This document shows positions 1-7,989 of a DNA stretch of 64,000 nucleotides, piece after piece. Position numbers and translations under genes: made by a program. How positions within the stretch are numbered: position 1 is the stretch's first letter; each line of letters starts with the position of its first letter. The notes under the pieces were generated by a model. It worked only from the letters and a program-made list of their open reading frames with translations, had not been told where the DNA came from and made no database searches. The stretch spans positions 1 through 64,000 of the forward strand of contig JAFPWN010000025.1 in NCBI GenBank assembly GCA_017412765.1, read 5' to 3'. This DNA comes from Oscillospiraceae bacterium (GTDB lineage Bacteria; Bacillota; Clostridia; Oscillospirales; Oscillospiraceae).

Positions 1-325
1 CAAGACCTTTTGAGCCTACAATGATACTTGCGTCCAGTCCCAAGCCGAGCGGTAAGACCGTCGCAGCTAAGGAGGGCGCCTCGGAGAGATCCTCGGAGGG
101 GTTAGAGTCCCATGAGCTGCGCCAGCAGCGGTCCGGTTTTTTGCCCGAAACCAGGGGATAGGCGAAAAATACTGGTACATCAATAAACAAGCCAACCGAG
201 GGAGCAATATCCTTCGGTTGGCTGAAGCAAATACGTTTTGTCTGCCTGACTGCCAATGCTGATCATTCGATTGACAAGCAGGCAGAGGGAACGTATAAGG
301 CACAAACATATTTATACGAAAGAAT
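1..325. other. Non-coding start of window with hairpins
   Basis: I find no supported gene here. One plus-strand frame is open apart from a single TAG near position 160, but I do not recognise its translation. Two inverted repeats are visible: GCCAACCGA (191-199) with TCGGTTGGC (214-222), and TCTGCCTG (241-248) with CAGGCAGA (279-286). CCTCGGAG is repeated directly between about 80 and 105. As this is the flank of a recombinase-bearing element, it could be an old gene end, a transfer origin or an attachment region; the sequence does not decide. Confidence 0.4.
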
Positions 326-529
326 ATGAGGAATATGAAGATCAGAATTATAAGTAAAACAAACATTGGAATCCGAAATGATATCGAAGAACTGCTATTA
401 CTGGCGGATATAGAGTATGAATGGGTTGACATACGGCACATTTCTGTTTCAGATGATGAAGTCGGCTCAGTTATGTCATTGTTTGAAATGTACGGCATAG
501 AAGCGAAAAAAGTTAATGGCGGCTGCTGA
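326..529 (+). CDS. Small hypothetical protein (67 aa)
   Basis: I do not recognise this short protein. It has no signal peptide, membrane segment or cysteine motif; a single Cys is the last residue. The N-terminus is basic (MRNMKIRIISK) and the rest acidic, ending in GIEAKKVNGGC. A second in-frame ATG at 335 is almost as likely as the start, because the ribosome-binding signal ahead of 326 is weak. The gene ends about 50 nt before the next small gene and points the same way as the recombinase cluster, so it is probably an accessory gene of the mobile element. Its size and weak start leave some doubt that it is translated. Confidence 0.5.
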   Translation: MRNMKIRIISKTNIGIRNDIEELLLLADIEYEWVDIRHISVSDDEVGSVMSLFEMYGIEAKKVNGGC

Positions 530-579
530 TACATCTGTAATTAAGATTAAGAAACTTTTTGCGATTAAGGAGAATGATT

Positions 580-903
580 ATGAGTAAAACTCAAGAAATG
601 AGAAACACCATAAGAGAGTGCTATCGCAATTATCTGTCCGAATGGGCAAAGATGCCGATTGAGGAGCTTGTGAACAAAGCTGATGAAATATCGCTCATCA
701 CTAAGATAGCCAAAATCCTTCCGGATGTTATCACAGAGGAAAGCGCAGATCATCTCTGCAAATATGTTGATCCGATCAACGCGGTTTTCGAGATGCTGGC
801 ATACAGGAACAGATACGCATATAGCTCATCCGTCTGTGAGATTGAGGGTGCGGTACAGACGATAGTTATCAGAGAAAGAGATTATGACCGCTATGGAGAA
901 TAA
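580..903 (+). CDS. Small hypothetical mobile-element protein (107 aa)
   Basis: The start at 580 is chosen because AAGGAG (567-572) lies 7 nt upstream; in-frame TTG 559 and ATG 574 lie before or too close to that site. The product is a mostly helical, soluble protein of about 107 residues with no signal peptide or membrane segment. Its N-terminal part (short helix, then WAKMPIEELVNKADEI) loosely resembles the DUF3848-type proteins common on clostridial conjugative elements, but this is recall-based and weak. The 3' end overlaps the next small gene by 20 nt, which suggests translational coupling within an operon leading to the recombinases. Confidence 0.6.
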   Translation: MSKTQEMRNTIRECYRNYLSEWAKMPIEELVNKADEISLITKIAKILPDVITEESADHLCKYVDPINAVFEMLAYRNRYAYSSSVCEIEGAVQTIVIRERDYDRYGE

Positions 904-1105
904 TAATCATGAAGATTTGAAAGAAAGAGTTCTAACGATTAATCCGATTCAAGAAACTTCAGCAGTGAATAATATCAATTATATCGGTGCTGTAAACCTC
1001 CTTGAGAAGGTAAGAAAAAGCGGCATTTTCACAAGACAGCAGTTAGACCGCATTGAGTCAAGAATAAAAATTTTGACAGGTGCAGATTACATAATAATTC
1101 GCTGA
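884..1105 (+). CDS. Small hypothetical protein upstream of recombinases (73 aa)
   Basis: This gene overlaps the preceding one by 20 nt in another frame, as is typical of coupled genes in mobile elements. The start could be ATG 884 or ATG 893; neither has a strong Shine-Dalgarno sequence, so coupling to the upstream gene is likely. The protein is hydrophilic. Its C-terminal half (YIGAVNLLEKVRKSGIFTRQQLDRIESRIKIL in outline: a helix, a turn with Phe-Thr, and a second helix) looks like a small helix-turn-helix or SHOCT-like helical hairpin. I do not recognise a named family. An AT-rich gap of 77 nt separates it from the first recombinase. Confidence 0.55.
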   Translation: MTAMENNNHEDLKERVLTINPIQETSAVNNINYIGAVNLLEKVRKSGIFTRQQLDRIESRIKILTGADYIIIR

Positions 1106-1182
1106 TTTTTTATTATAATTGGATATAGCTTTGAAAAACACTATGTGGTATTGTATGTCACTAATAGCGGGAGGTGAGTAGA

Positions 1183-2784
1183 ATGACAAGCGATAATAAG
1201 GTAAACGGAAATGTTGCTATAAAGGGAAACAACATTAGAATTATAACAATAGATGCCGCACAAAAGACAATGGACGACAAACTGCGTGTAGCTGCATATG
1301 CCAGAGTAAGTTCAGATTCCAGCGATCAACTTAACTCATTTGCCGCGCAAAAACATTATTATACAAAGCTAATCACGTCAAATGACAAGTGGACGTTAGC
1401 AGGAATTTATGCTGACGAAGGCATTACAGGCACTTCGATAGAGAAGCGCGTTGAGTTCATGAAAATGATTGATGATTGCCATCGCGGAATGATTGATATC
1501 ATTCTGGTTAAGTCAATATCGAGATTTGCCCGAAATACAAAAGAATGCCTTGAAGTAGTCAGGGAACTCAAATCCATTGGCGTCAGCGTTGAATTCGAGG
1601 AGCAGCGCATAAACACGTCAAATTTATCAAGCGAACTAATGACTGCGATGTTCGCATCTATAGCTCAGAAAGAAAGCGAGAGCATATCCCAAAATATGCG
1701 CTGGAGCTATAAACATAGATTTGAAAGCGGTACGTTTCTTCCATCGTCAGTTCCTTATGGATATACGATAGTCAATCGAACTCTCGTCCCAAAAGAGGAT
1801 GAAGCTGAAATAGTGCGGCAAATATTCATCGACTATCTCTCCGGTAAAGGAACTGCTGAAATAGCTAAAGAGCTGCGTGACCGGAATATCCCCTGTAAAT
1901 CAGGCGAAAGTGAATGGCATACAAATTCCATCTGTTATATTCTATCAAATGAACACTATATAGGAAACTCACTTTGGCAAAAGAGATATACTACTGATAC
2001 GTTGCCCAGGAAAAAGATAAGTAATAAAGGTGAACGTGCTCAATATTATGCGGAAGGGACACATCAAGGGATAATAGATGAAGATATTTATTACGCAGTT
2101 CAGTCCCTAAAGAAGAACAAATCTCCAAAGAATAATAAGTCTGTGGATATGTATAATCCATTAAGACATAATATGATTTGCAGAAAATGCAACTGCCATT
2201 TAAGAAAAAGGATCGTCAGAGGAAAGAGCTATTGGGCATGTCTCGGAAGAGAAAAGCGAAAAGATAATTATTGTGACGTTAAACCAATTCCTGAAGACGA
2301 AATCCATTCAGCATTTCTACGCTTATACTATAAGTTGAAACATCACCCAGATATTCTGTCAGATCTAAAAGATAATTTGATATCGATTCGTGAGCGAAAG
2401 CTTCTTCTGACAGAAGATATTGTTGAGACTAATAAAAAAATAACAGAACTATTAAGTCAGAATCATTTGTTGAACCAATGCCGCGAGCAAGGTCTCATTG
2501 ATCCTGACATTTTTATATCCCAATCCAATGAGCTGGCTGAAGCGCTTCGTGCCGCAAAGCTCCAAAAAGAAAGAATTCTTAGTATTGAAGGTAATGACAT
2601 GATTCCATGTACTGAAGATATGTTGGAATCACTTGAGACAGGGCCGGAAATAATGGAGGATTTCGATGCGGAGCTCTTCAGCGAACTCGTTGACAGTATA
2701 ACAGTAATTGATGAGACGGAGCTATGCTTCAGACTTCACAATGGGATAGAGCTGACGGAATATATCGAGAGGACGATACGGTAA
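1183..2784 (+). CDS. Large serine recombinase (first of trio)
   Basis: Site-specific recombinase of the large serine (resolvase/invertase) family, 533 aa, which cuts and rejoins attachment sites to integrate or excise an element. The N-terminal catalytic domain (about residues 30-170) shows YARVSS with the nucleophilic Ser, a GITGTS segment and the SISRFARN arginine motif. A recombinase domain follows (about 185-290; PYGYTIVN, then EIAKELRDRNIP), then a zinc ribbon (CRKCNC and a later CLGR) and a coiled-coil C-terminal part. ATG 1183 is chosen because GGGAGGTGA lies just upstream; an in-frame GTG at 1174 lies inside that site. The stop codon overlaps the ATG of the next gene by one base, so the two are translationally coupled. 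Confidence 0.93.
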   Translation: MTSDNKVNGNVAIKGNNIRIITIDAAQKTMDDKLRVAAYARVSSDSSDQLNSFAAQKHYYTKLITSNDKWTLAGIYADEGITGTSIEKRVEFMKMIDDCHRGMIDIILVKSISRFARNTKECLEVVRELKSIGVSVEFEEQRINTSNLSSELMTAMFASIAQKESESISQNMRWSYKHRFESGTFLPSSVPYGYTIVNRTLVPKEDEAEIVRQIFIDYLSGKGTAEIAKELRDRNIPCKSGESEWHTNSICYILSNEHYIGNSLWQKRYTTDTLPRKKISNKGERAQYYAEGTHQGIIDEDIYYAVQSLKKNKSPKNNKSVDMYNPLRHNMICRKCNCHLRKRIVRGKSYWACLGREKRKDNYCDVKPIPEDEIHSAFLRLYYKLKHHPDILSDLKDNLISIRERKLLLTEDIVETNKKITELLSQNHLLNQCREQGLIDPDIFISQSNELAEALRAAKLQKERILSIEGNDMIPCTEDMLESLETGPEIMEDFDAELFSELVDSITVIDETELCFRLHNGIELTEYIERTIR

Positions 2785-3524
2785 TGGGTAAGCGAAAGCA
2801 ACCTTTTGGATACAAAATGGAGATGGGCAGAATAGTAGTAAATCCGAAGGAAGCAGAAATCGTAACGATAATATATGAGGATTATGCAAATGGCAAATCT
2901 CTTAAGAAAATAGCGGATAGCTTAAATGGACAGCAAGTTTGTTACTGTGAGGACAAGTTATGGAACAAGAATATGGTAGCTCGGATATTGGAGGACAAGC
3001 GCTATACCGGCATTGATGATTACCCTGCGATAGTCAACACAGAACAGCATGAATTCATCTCAAGGCAGAAAAGCTTGAAAAACATCCCATGCACAAGGTC
3101 GACAAATCAAAGGTTGTTACGCAGCATTTGCGGTAAGGCTGTAAAAGATGAGGTCGAGCTGCAGATAAAGGCACAACTAAATAGACTAATTGAAAACCCT
3201 GACCTGGTTGTGTCTCCCGTGACTAAAGTAGTAAGTGCAGAAGTATTCAAGCTTCAGAAAGAACTTGATGATTGCATCTATAACAATGTCCCGGATGATG
3301 AATCGGCAAGGATATTAGCTGTAAAGCTTGCGTCAGCTAAATATGAAATGCTTGGAAATGAGGAATATGAAACTATTAGGATAAAATCCGTTCTTAGTTC
3401 ACATGTTCCGATGACAGATCTTGATCCTGAAATACTTAAATCTACAGTCTCTAAGATTAAAATACTCAATAATGGAAAGATAGAATTACTACTCAAGAAT
3501 AATCAAATAATAGGGAGGAGTTAG
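2784..3524 (+). CDS. Recombinase-domain protein without catalytic domain
   Basis: Middle member of the recombinase trio, 246 aa. It begins directly with the recombinase (attachment-site binding) domain: KQPFGYKMEMGRIVVNPKEA, then SLKKIADSLNGQQV and MVARILEDKRYTG. The whole N-terminal resolvase domain is absent: there is no YxRVS serine and no SRFARN arginines. The zinc ribbon is reduced to a lone SICG. The C-terminal half is helical and coiled-coil-like. ATG 2784 overlaps the upstream TAA (TAATG), and the next recombinase starts 6 nt downstream, so it is expressed with both. The frame is open throughout, which argues for a working DNA-binding partner rather than simple decay. A role in site recognition or directionality is inference. 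Confidence 0.85.
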   Translation: MGKRKQPFGYKMEMGRIVVNPKEAEIVTIIYEDYANGKSLKKIADSLNGQQVCYCEDKLWNKNMVARILEDKRYTGIDDYPAIVNTEQHEFISRQKSLKNIPCTRSTNQRLLRSICGKAVKDEVELQIKAQLNRLIENPDLVVSPVTKVVSAEVFKLQKELDDCIYNNVPDDESARILAVKLASAKYEMLGNEEYETIRIKSVLSSHVPMTDLDPEILKSTVSKIKILNNGKIELLLKNNQIIGRS

Positions 3525-3529
3525 CGCTG

Positions 3530-5158
3530 ATGCCGGAAGCAGAGAAAAAGATAATTACAATACAGCCTAAACCTGAGCTAACTGAAGATAAACCAACAAA
3601 TCGTCAGCTACAAGTAGCGGCATATTGTCGTGTGTCTACAGATGATAAAGAACAACTGACTAGCTATGAAAATCAAAAGAAGCACTATACAGATAAGATA
3701 ATGATGAATCCAGAATGGACTATGGCTGGAATTTATGCGGATGAAGGACTTAGCGGAACTTCGGCGAAAAAACGACCTGAGTTTCTAAGAATGGTACGTA
3801 ATTGCAGACAAAAGAAAATTGATTTGATACTGACGAAATCTATTTCTCGCTTCGCAAGAAATACTGTGGACTGCCTTCATTATACACGAATGCTTCGAAG
3901 CTTGGGTATTGGAGTGTATTTTGAGGAGCAAAATATCAATTCGTTAGATGCTGAAAGCGAACTATTCATCACGATGTACGGAGCTTTTGCTCAATCAGAG
4001 AGTGAAAATATAAGCGCAAATGTACGCTGGGGAAAGCGTCAGGCAATGCGTGAAGGACGCACGGGAATCAAGTATAGGAATTTCTATGGCTACAAAAAAG
4101 GCGAGGATGGAAAACCGGAAATAGTACCGGAAGAGGCAGAAGTCATAAGAGAGATTTTCAAAAGATACATTGCGGGTGAAAGCTATAAAATGATAGCTGA
4201 TTCGCTTAACACGAGAGAAATCCCGTTAAAGGATGATATGAAGATGTGGACAGTAGGTTATATTAGAGGAATAATCTTAAACGAGAAATATTGCGGTGAT
4301 GTCTTGCTTCAGAAGACCTTTGTCAGCGACTGCATATCTAAGAAAGTAATTAAGAACACAGGCCAGCTTCCTATGTATCTGATCCAGAATCATCATGAAG
4401 CCATCATTGATAGAAAAACCTTTGAAGAAGCTCAAACAGAACTTACAAGACGATCGGCAAGGAAAAGTCCATCAAAGAAAAGTGCGCCGACAGGACGGTC
4501 ACGATATAGCGCCAAATATGCTCTTTCAGAGCGCCTTGTATGCGGCGAGTGTGGCACTCTGTATCGGCGCTGCACATGGACAAAACCCGGAAAAAAGTAT
4601 ATAGTATGGCGATGCGTAAGCCGTTTAGACTTCGGTACAAAGTATTGTCATAACTCGCCGAGCATAGATGAAGGAGTGCTTCAGAAAAGTATCATTGCAG
4701 CTCTGAACTCTGCAATGAGCAATAAATCTGAACTACTATCTATTATATCTGAGGCTGCTGAAATGGAGCTGTTTTCGCTAAATGGCACATTATTAAGCAA
4801 AGCGGATATTGAAAGAAAACTCAAGAGCATAGAGGCAGAAACGATTTCGATAATCGCAAAGGCAGCGAAAGAAGGCAAATCAGTTGACTTTGAGCAGAAG
4901 ATGAAAACTCTTCTTAAAGAAACTACTAAACTCAAGGAACTCCGTGATAAAATTGATGAACAATATACAAGAAACGATACTGCAAATAATAACTTGGTAA
5001 AATCTGTAGAGCTGATGGAAAACTATTCACCGGCAATAACAGAATGGGATGAGACAATGATAAGAAGACTAGTTGATACCGTAAAGGTAATTTCCAAAGA
5101 TAAAATTGAAGTATACCTGCGCGGAGGAGAAATAATCACTCAGGATATGCTTTATTGA
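3530..5158 (+). CDS. Large serine recombinase (third of trio)
   Basis: Full-length large serine recombinase, 542 aa. The catalytic domain (about residues 25-165) has YCRVSTD with the nucleophilic Ser, GLSGTSAKKRPEF and the SISRFARNT motif. The recombinase domain (about 180-290; NFYGYKKGEDGKPEIVPEEA) is followed by a zinc ribbon with CGECGTLYRRC and a later WRC/YC, then a long coiled coil. GGGAGGAG precedes ATG 3530 at good spacing. It is similar in layout to the first recombinase but clearly diverged, so the two are paralogous partners and not a recent duplicate. A strong terminator follows the gene. Paired or triple large serine recombinases are known on clostridial mobile elements; which sites these use cannot be told from the window. 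Confidence 0.93.
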   Translation: MPEAEKKIITIQPKPELTEDKPTNRQLQVAAYCRVSTDDKEQLTSYENQKKHYTDKIMMNPEWTMAGIYADEGLSGTSAKKRPEFLRMVRNCRQKKIDLILTKSISRFARNTVDCLHYTRMLRSLGIGVYFEEQNINSLDAESELFITMYGAFAQSESENISANVRWGKRQAMREGRTGIKYRNFYGYKKGEDGKPEIVPEEAEVIREIFKRYIAGESYKMIADSLNTREIPLKDDMKMWTVGYIRGIILNEKYCGDVLLQKTFVSDCISKKVIKNTGQLPMYLIQNHHEAIIDRKTFEEAQTELTRRSARKSPSKKSAPTGRSRYSAKYALSERLVCGECGTLYRRCTWTKPGKKYIVWRCVSRLDFGTKYCHNSPSIDEGVLQKSIIAALNSAMSNKSELLSIISEAAEMELFSLNGTLLSKADIERKLKSIEAETISIIAKAAKEGKSVDFEQKMKTLLKETTKLKELRDKIDEQYTRNDTANNNLVKSVELMENYSPAITEWDETMIRRLVDTVKVISKDKIEVYLRGGEIITQDMLY

Positions 5159-5173
5159 TAACAGTTGGTTTGG

Positions 5174-5201
5174 TACGCCTCGTTCGCATGAACGAGGCGT
5201 A
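5174..5201 (+). terminator. Terminator of recombinase operon
   Basis: Perfect 12-bp stem TACGCCTCGTTC / GAACGAGGCGTA with a 4-nt loop, followed by a T-rich tract (ATTTCTTGTTTATT). It lies 15 nt after the third recombinase stop codon and separates that operon from the DUF1016-Nmad3 gene. Confidence 0.85.
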
Positions 5202-5281
5202 TTTCTTGTTTATTCTATTTCATCGGAATCGTAATTACAAATAATCTATATTTGGCAGAGAACGCCGGAAAGGAGAATCAG

Positions 5282-6703
5282 ATGAACGTCAGGAAAAGAA
5301 TTGATTATAGCGATTTATATGTAGCGTTAGATATTGCTATAAACGCTGATCTTGAGCAGATGGACCTTTACTTGAAAATTGGAAAAGCAATTTGCTCAAG
5401 ACCCGAAAAGGGTGCGGCTGTAGCGGCAGCAGAATATATTGCTGAGAGATATCCTGAAATTCAAGGTTTCTCCCCGCGCAACGTTCGCCGAATGAGAAGC
5501 TTTTATGCAACCTTCAACTCAGAAGAGGAATTACTCTGCTCTGCTAAGAAAATTGGTTGGTCACAGATTGTGATCATTCTCGAAGCAGATTTAACGCTGG
5601 ACGAAAAGAAATGGTACATCCACGCTGCTAAGCAGTTAGGATGGTCCAGGAATGAGCTTGGAGAAAAAATATCTAATTCCGCGATAAATGAGATTATCAT
5701 AGACTTTACAAATAATTATTGTTATAATAATGCCGAAATAACTGAGCTGGAGAGCCGATATTTCGGAGATTGCAGTGAAGATGATTTTAAAGAGATAGCG
5801 CATAAAGAACGAGCTGTAAGCATTCAAAACACAAATTCTAATTTGTCGGAGTTATTTTTACGAGAGATAATATATGATAAACAGGTGGGCAAAAGTATGA
5901 AAATAATCCTATCGCGTAAGGGATTTGATTCATCAAACGGAGGATGTCCGAGTCCGATCCTGCCGGATGGGACATTATTATCTATACCTATACCCTCAAA
6001 TGATTCTGTTAGCTTTAAGGATCTTGGTTACAGAGATATAAATTATTCGGATCTGTTATCTCAGCTAAACCCGAAGAAAACGTATTTGAATTGTCATTTA
6101 GACCCTGATATTAGGGAAAATGTTCGTCTAACTGAAATAGCTGATTGGAAACCTGCGTTTGGACAAATAGGTTCAGCGCAAGGCTTACTGAAGAACGCAA
6201 AAGTTGAAATAGGCGATATTTTTCTGTTCTTTGGTTGGTTCAAGCGTATAGAACAATATCAAGGAAAGTATAGATATGCAAGGAAGAACGCCGAGGACTT
6301 TTATAACGGCTCTGATTTGCAGATCATATACGGTTATTTGCAAGTCGGTGAAATTATCACAGATCCGAAAAGAATCGCAGATTACTATTGGCATCCTCAC
6401 TCTTCTAGCGAACGCATCAATAATTTGAATAACGCTTTGTATGTTCCTGCTGAAAGATTATCGTTTCTTCCAGATTATAAAGGATTTGGAGTTTTAAACT
6501 ATAGAGAAGACAGAGTTTTGACTATGAAAAACAAAAGCAGAGGCGTATGGAGTGAACTTGAGTTTCTATATCCTGAGCATGTATACGGCAACAAGAAAAA
6601 CTCTGCAAAAGGCGAAGGCTTATATTATAGTGGAATATGGCAAGAACTTGTCGTATTTGAAACAGCAGAACTAATTGAGTGGGCAAAAAGCATAATTAAA
6701 TAA
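5282..6703 (+). CDS. DUF1016_N-Nmad3 fusion, putative DNA-modification protein
   Basis: Two-domain protein of 473 aa. Residues about 1-140 match the DUF1016 N-terminal domain (GFSPRNVRRMRSFYATF, then IGWSQIV, then QLGWSRNELGEKI), usually found in YhcG-type PDDEXK proteins. Residues about 205-470 match Nmad3, a nucleotide-modification-associated domain: KIILSRKGFDSSNGGCPSPI, CHLDPDI, GDIFLFFGWF, IIYGYLQVGEI, a HPH motif and NNALYV. Nmad families were predicted by comparative genomics to act in modified-base DNA systems of phages and defence loci; the reaction for Nmad3 is not known to me. ATG 5282 is used because GGAAAGGAG lies 6 nt before it; an in-frame TTG at 5252 has no such site. It follows the recombinase trio and is probably cargo of that element. 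Confidence 0.85.
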   Translation: MNVRKRIDYSDLYVALDIAINADLEQMDLYLKIGKAICSRPEKGAAVAAAEYIAERYPEIQGFSPRNVRRMRSFYATFNSEEELLCSAKKIGWSQIVIILEADLTLDEKKWYIHAAKQLGWSRNELGEKISNSAINEIIIDFTNNYCYNNAEITELESRYFGDCSEDDFKEIAHKERAVSIQNTNSNLSELFLREIIYDKQVGKSMKIILSRKGFDSSNGGCPSPILPDGTLLSIPIPSNDSVSFKDLGYRDINYSDLLSQLNPKKTYLNCHLDPDIRENVRLTEIADWKPAFGQIGSAQGLLKNAKVEIGDIFLFFGWFKRIEQYQGKYRYARKNAEDFYNGSDLQIIYGYLQVGEIITDPKRIADYYWHPHSSSERINNLNNALYVPAERLSFLPDYKGFGVLNYREDRVLTMKNKSRGVWSELEFLYPEHVYGNKKNSAKGEGLYYSGIWQELVVFETAELIEWAKSIIK

Positions 6704-6783
6704 ATTCAAGATTGAACACAAAAATTTGCAGCGGATTTTGACTCTTAAAACTGCGATTGTTAGTTTTTCTTAAATAACTCGCG

Positions 6784-6875
6784 GTCATCTAAAACATACA
6801 AAAGAGGCATTATACCGCAACTATTTAGATGACAATGGCTGAAAGCCAATGAAATCAAGGGGTTGCGGCATTTTT
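6784..6875 (+). ncRNA. Candidate pseudoknotted structured RNA
   Basis: Two stems interleave. GTCATCTAAA (6784-6793) pairs perfectly with TTTAGATGAC (6824-6833), while CCGCAAC (6815-6821), inside the first loop, pairs with GTTGCGG (6862-6868) outside it. A small hairpin GGCT-GAA-AGCC lies between (about 6837-6847), and a T run follows at 6871. That arrangement is an H-type pseudoknot and ends like a transcript. I cannot match it to a named RNA family. It could also be a recombinase binding region. The function is unknown. Confidence 0.35.
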
Positions 6876-6908
6876 GTACCCTCAAAAATTATTGTTTTTT
6901 CAATAGAT

Positions 6909-6940
6909 GACTAAGCCGACTGGGTGGATTCGAACCACCG
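6909..6940 (-). other. tRNA T-arm and acceptor-like fragment
   Basis: Read on the minus strand, GGTGG-TTCGAAT-CCACC forms a perfect 5-bp T stem with a canonical T loop, followed by CAGTCGG, which resembles a 3' acceptor strand. I find no matching CCGACTG, no D arm and no anticodon arm upstream within tRNA distance, and no encoded CCA. It is therefore a 3' tRNA fragment or mimic. Such fragments are often left at integration sites, which fits the surrounding mobile DNA. Confidence 0.4.
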
Positions 6941-6970
6941 TTTTACAGCTTTTTTGAATGTAAAAATCCC

Positions 6971-7015
6971 ATAGCGCCCTTTTTGAGCTGAAGAAAAACT
7001 CAAAAAAGGCGCTAT
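6971..7015. terminator. Long hairpin, probable bidirectional terminator
   Basis: ATAGCGCCCTTTTTGAG (6971-6987) pairs with CTCAAAAAAGGCGCTAT (6999-7015) with a single mismatch over 17 bp and an 11-nt loop. It is followed by TTTTTA on the plus strand. It may be a terminator, or an inverted repeat belonging to the mobile region. Confidence 0.6.
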
Positions 7016-7070
7016 TTTTATATATCTAAGATAACAAAATTTGAACTCTTATTTTGTGTATATTGATGCT

Positions 7071-7113
7071 ATTAGCTTGTGCGCTTTTCAATTCAAAAAG
7101 GGCACAAGCTAAT
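7071..7113 (+). promoter_or_regulatory. Hairpin directly before a ribosome-binding site
   Basis: ATTAGCTTGTGC (7071-7082) pairs perfectly with GCACAAGCTAAT (7102-7113). The 19-nt loop itself holds CTTTT/AAAAG complementarity. The repeat ends 4 nt before AAAGGAG of the next gene. No T run follows, so a role as a leader structure is more likely than termination. Confidence 0.4.
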
Positions 7114-7129
7114 TATAAAGGAGAATTAT

Positions 7130-7588
7130 ATTAACAAACAGTTATTTATCAAGGAGATTGAGCTGGCAGCAAAGAAGCTCGGCTTAACGTCGAGCCTCGG
7201 TGATGACGGCAGGATACAAATTCAGAAGGATGGAATTGAGCTCTGCAGGGTCAACGATGAAGGTGCTGTTTTCTTTCGGGAAAGTGATCTTGAGCGCTGC
7301 GGCGGCAAGTCGATCCTCTCGGCGTTTTCAAAATCGGTCAACGATATATGCGAATATCTGACTGCGATGGAGGTTGTGCCCTTTTTGAAAGCCAGGGGAA
7401 TAGACGAGTGGAAACAGCTCTGCGAATTCAACAGAGTGGTGCTCGCCTGCCATCCGTCGAGAGTGGGCATTCAGTTTGTAACGTGGGAGCGTGACTATGA
7501 CGGCAGCGGCGTGAATAACGGACACTACTTCAGCGACTACCAGAAAGCAAAGCGAGACTTCGCCGTAAGAGCCGGTCTGATATGCTAA
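7130..7588 (+). CDS. Orphan conjugative-element protein with ATT start
   Basis: The open frame reaches back to a GTG at 7079, but that codon is buried in a hairpin. AAAGGAG (7117-7123) sits 6 nt before an ATT at 7130, where an ATG would be expected, giving (M)NKQLFIKEIELAAKKLG. The gene may initiate at ATT, or may have lost its start by one substitution. The product is about 152 aa, soluble, with no signal peptide. Its C-terminal segment (FVTWERDYDGSGVNNGHYF, then DYQKAKRDFAVRAGLI) resembles a segment common in proteins of clostridial conjugative elements; the role is unknown. A transposase fragment follows at once, so it probably belongs to a decayed element. Confidence 0.55.
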   Translation: MNKQLFIKEIELAAKKLGLTSSLGDDGRIQIQKDGIELCRVNDEGAVFFRESDLERCGGKSILSAFSKSVNDICEYLTAMEVVPFLKARGIDEWKQLCEFNRVVLACHPSRVGIQFVTWERDYDGSGVNNGHYFSDYQKAKRDFAVRAGLIC

Positions 7589-7591
7589 TAG

Positions 7592-7786
7592 GCCGAAGGC
7601 GTTTTTGCCATGACGAAGGAGGATATGCGCTTTCGCAGATTCCTTCTCCGAAGCGCAGTCAAGATCGAGGTGGAGCGGACGATTCTGAGCCTTGCCTACA
7701 ACGTGCTGAAGCTGCATCATAAGAACAAAGCAGGCCGCTTGGGAACGGGTCTCGTGGTTCCAAAGGGATTTCCGGCAGGGCTTTAG
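7592..7786 (+). pseudogene. C-terminal remnant of a DDE transposase
   Basis: A 64-codon frame with no start of its own begins 3 nt after the preceding stop. It translates to EGVFAMTKEDMRFRRFLLRS, then a block with LSLAYNVLKLHHK and GRLGTGLVVPKG, and ends in TAG. This is the typical C-terminal tail of IS1182-like DDE transposases (EGxFxxxKxDMxFxRFL, then AYNxxKLHxK). The catalytic DDE part is missing, so the insertion sequence is truncated. It marks the edge of the accessory region next to the giant gene. Confidence 0.7.
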
Positions 7787-7808
7787 TATTTTTACAAACT
7801 TAACATAG

Positions 7809-7858
7809 AAAAGCCATCCGGGAGCGCTGCCATTTTGCGGTACTCTCCGGATGGTTTT
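7809..7858 (+). terminator. Hairpin after the transposase remnant
   Basis: AAAAGCCATCCGGGAG (7809-7824) pairs with CTCTCCGGATGGTTTT (7843-7858) with few mismatches, and further T residues follow (ACACATTTTT). It is likely the terminator or terminal stem of the truncated insertion sequence. Confidence 0.6.
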
Positions 7859-7923
7859 ACACATTTTTAGCCTCTCAGGGGCTGATCGGACCGACTTTTT
7901 TCACAATCCCGGTCAAACGAAAG

Positions 7924-7970
7924 AGGCGCTGCCTCTCAATAGCTTTTTAAGCTATTTTGAGACAACGCCT
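7924..7970 (-). terminator. Hairpin downstream of the giant gene
   Basis: AGGCGCTGCCTCTCAATAGCTT (7924-7945) faces AAGCTATTTTGAGACAACGCCT (7949-7970); about 18 of 22 positions pair, with a 3-nt loop. On the minus strand it lies 20 nt past the giant gene stop and is followed by a T-rich CTCTTTCGTTT, so it probably ends that transcript. It contains TTTTGAGACA, whose inverse occurs beyond the other end of the locus. Confidence 0.6.
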
Positions 7971-7989
7971 TTCTTGCGTTGATAGGGAA

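Larger units (their letters stand above)
6704..7070. other. Non-coding region after the Nmad3 gene
   Basis: AT-rich stretch with no supported gene. It holds the interleaved inverted repeats at 6784-6868, the tRNA-like fragment at 6909-6940 and the long palindrome at 6971-7015, each listed separately. A terminator for the Nmad3 gene is not obvious before 6780. Confidence 0.6.
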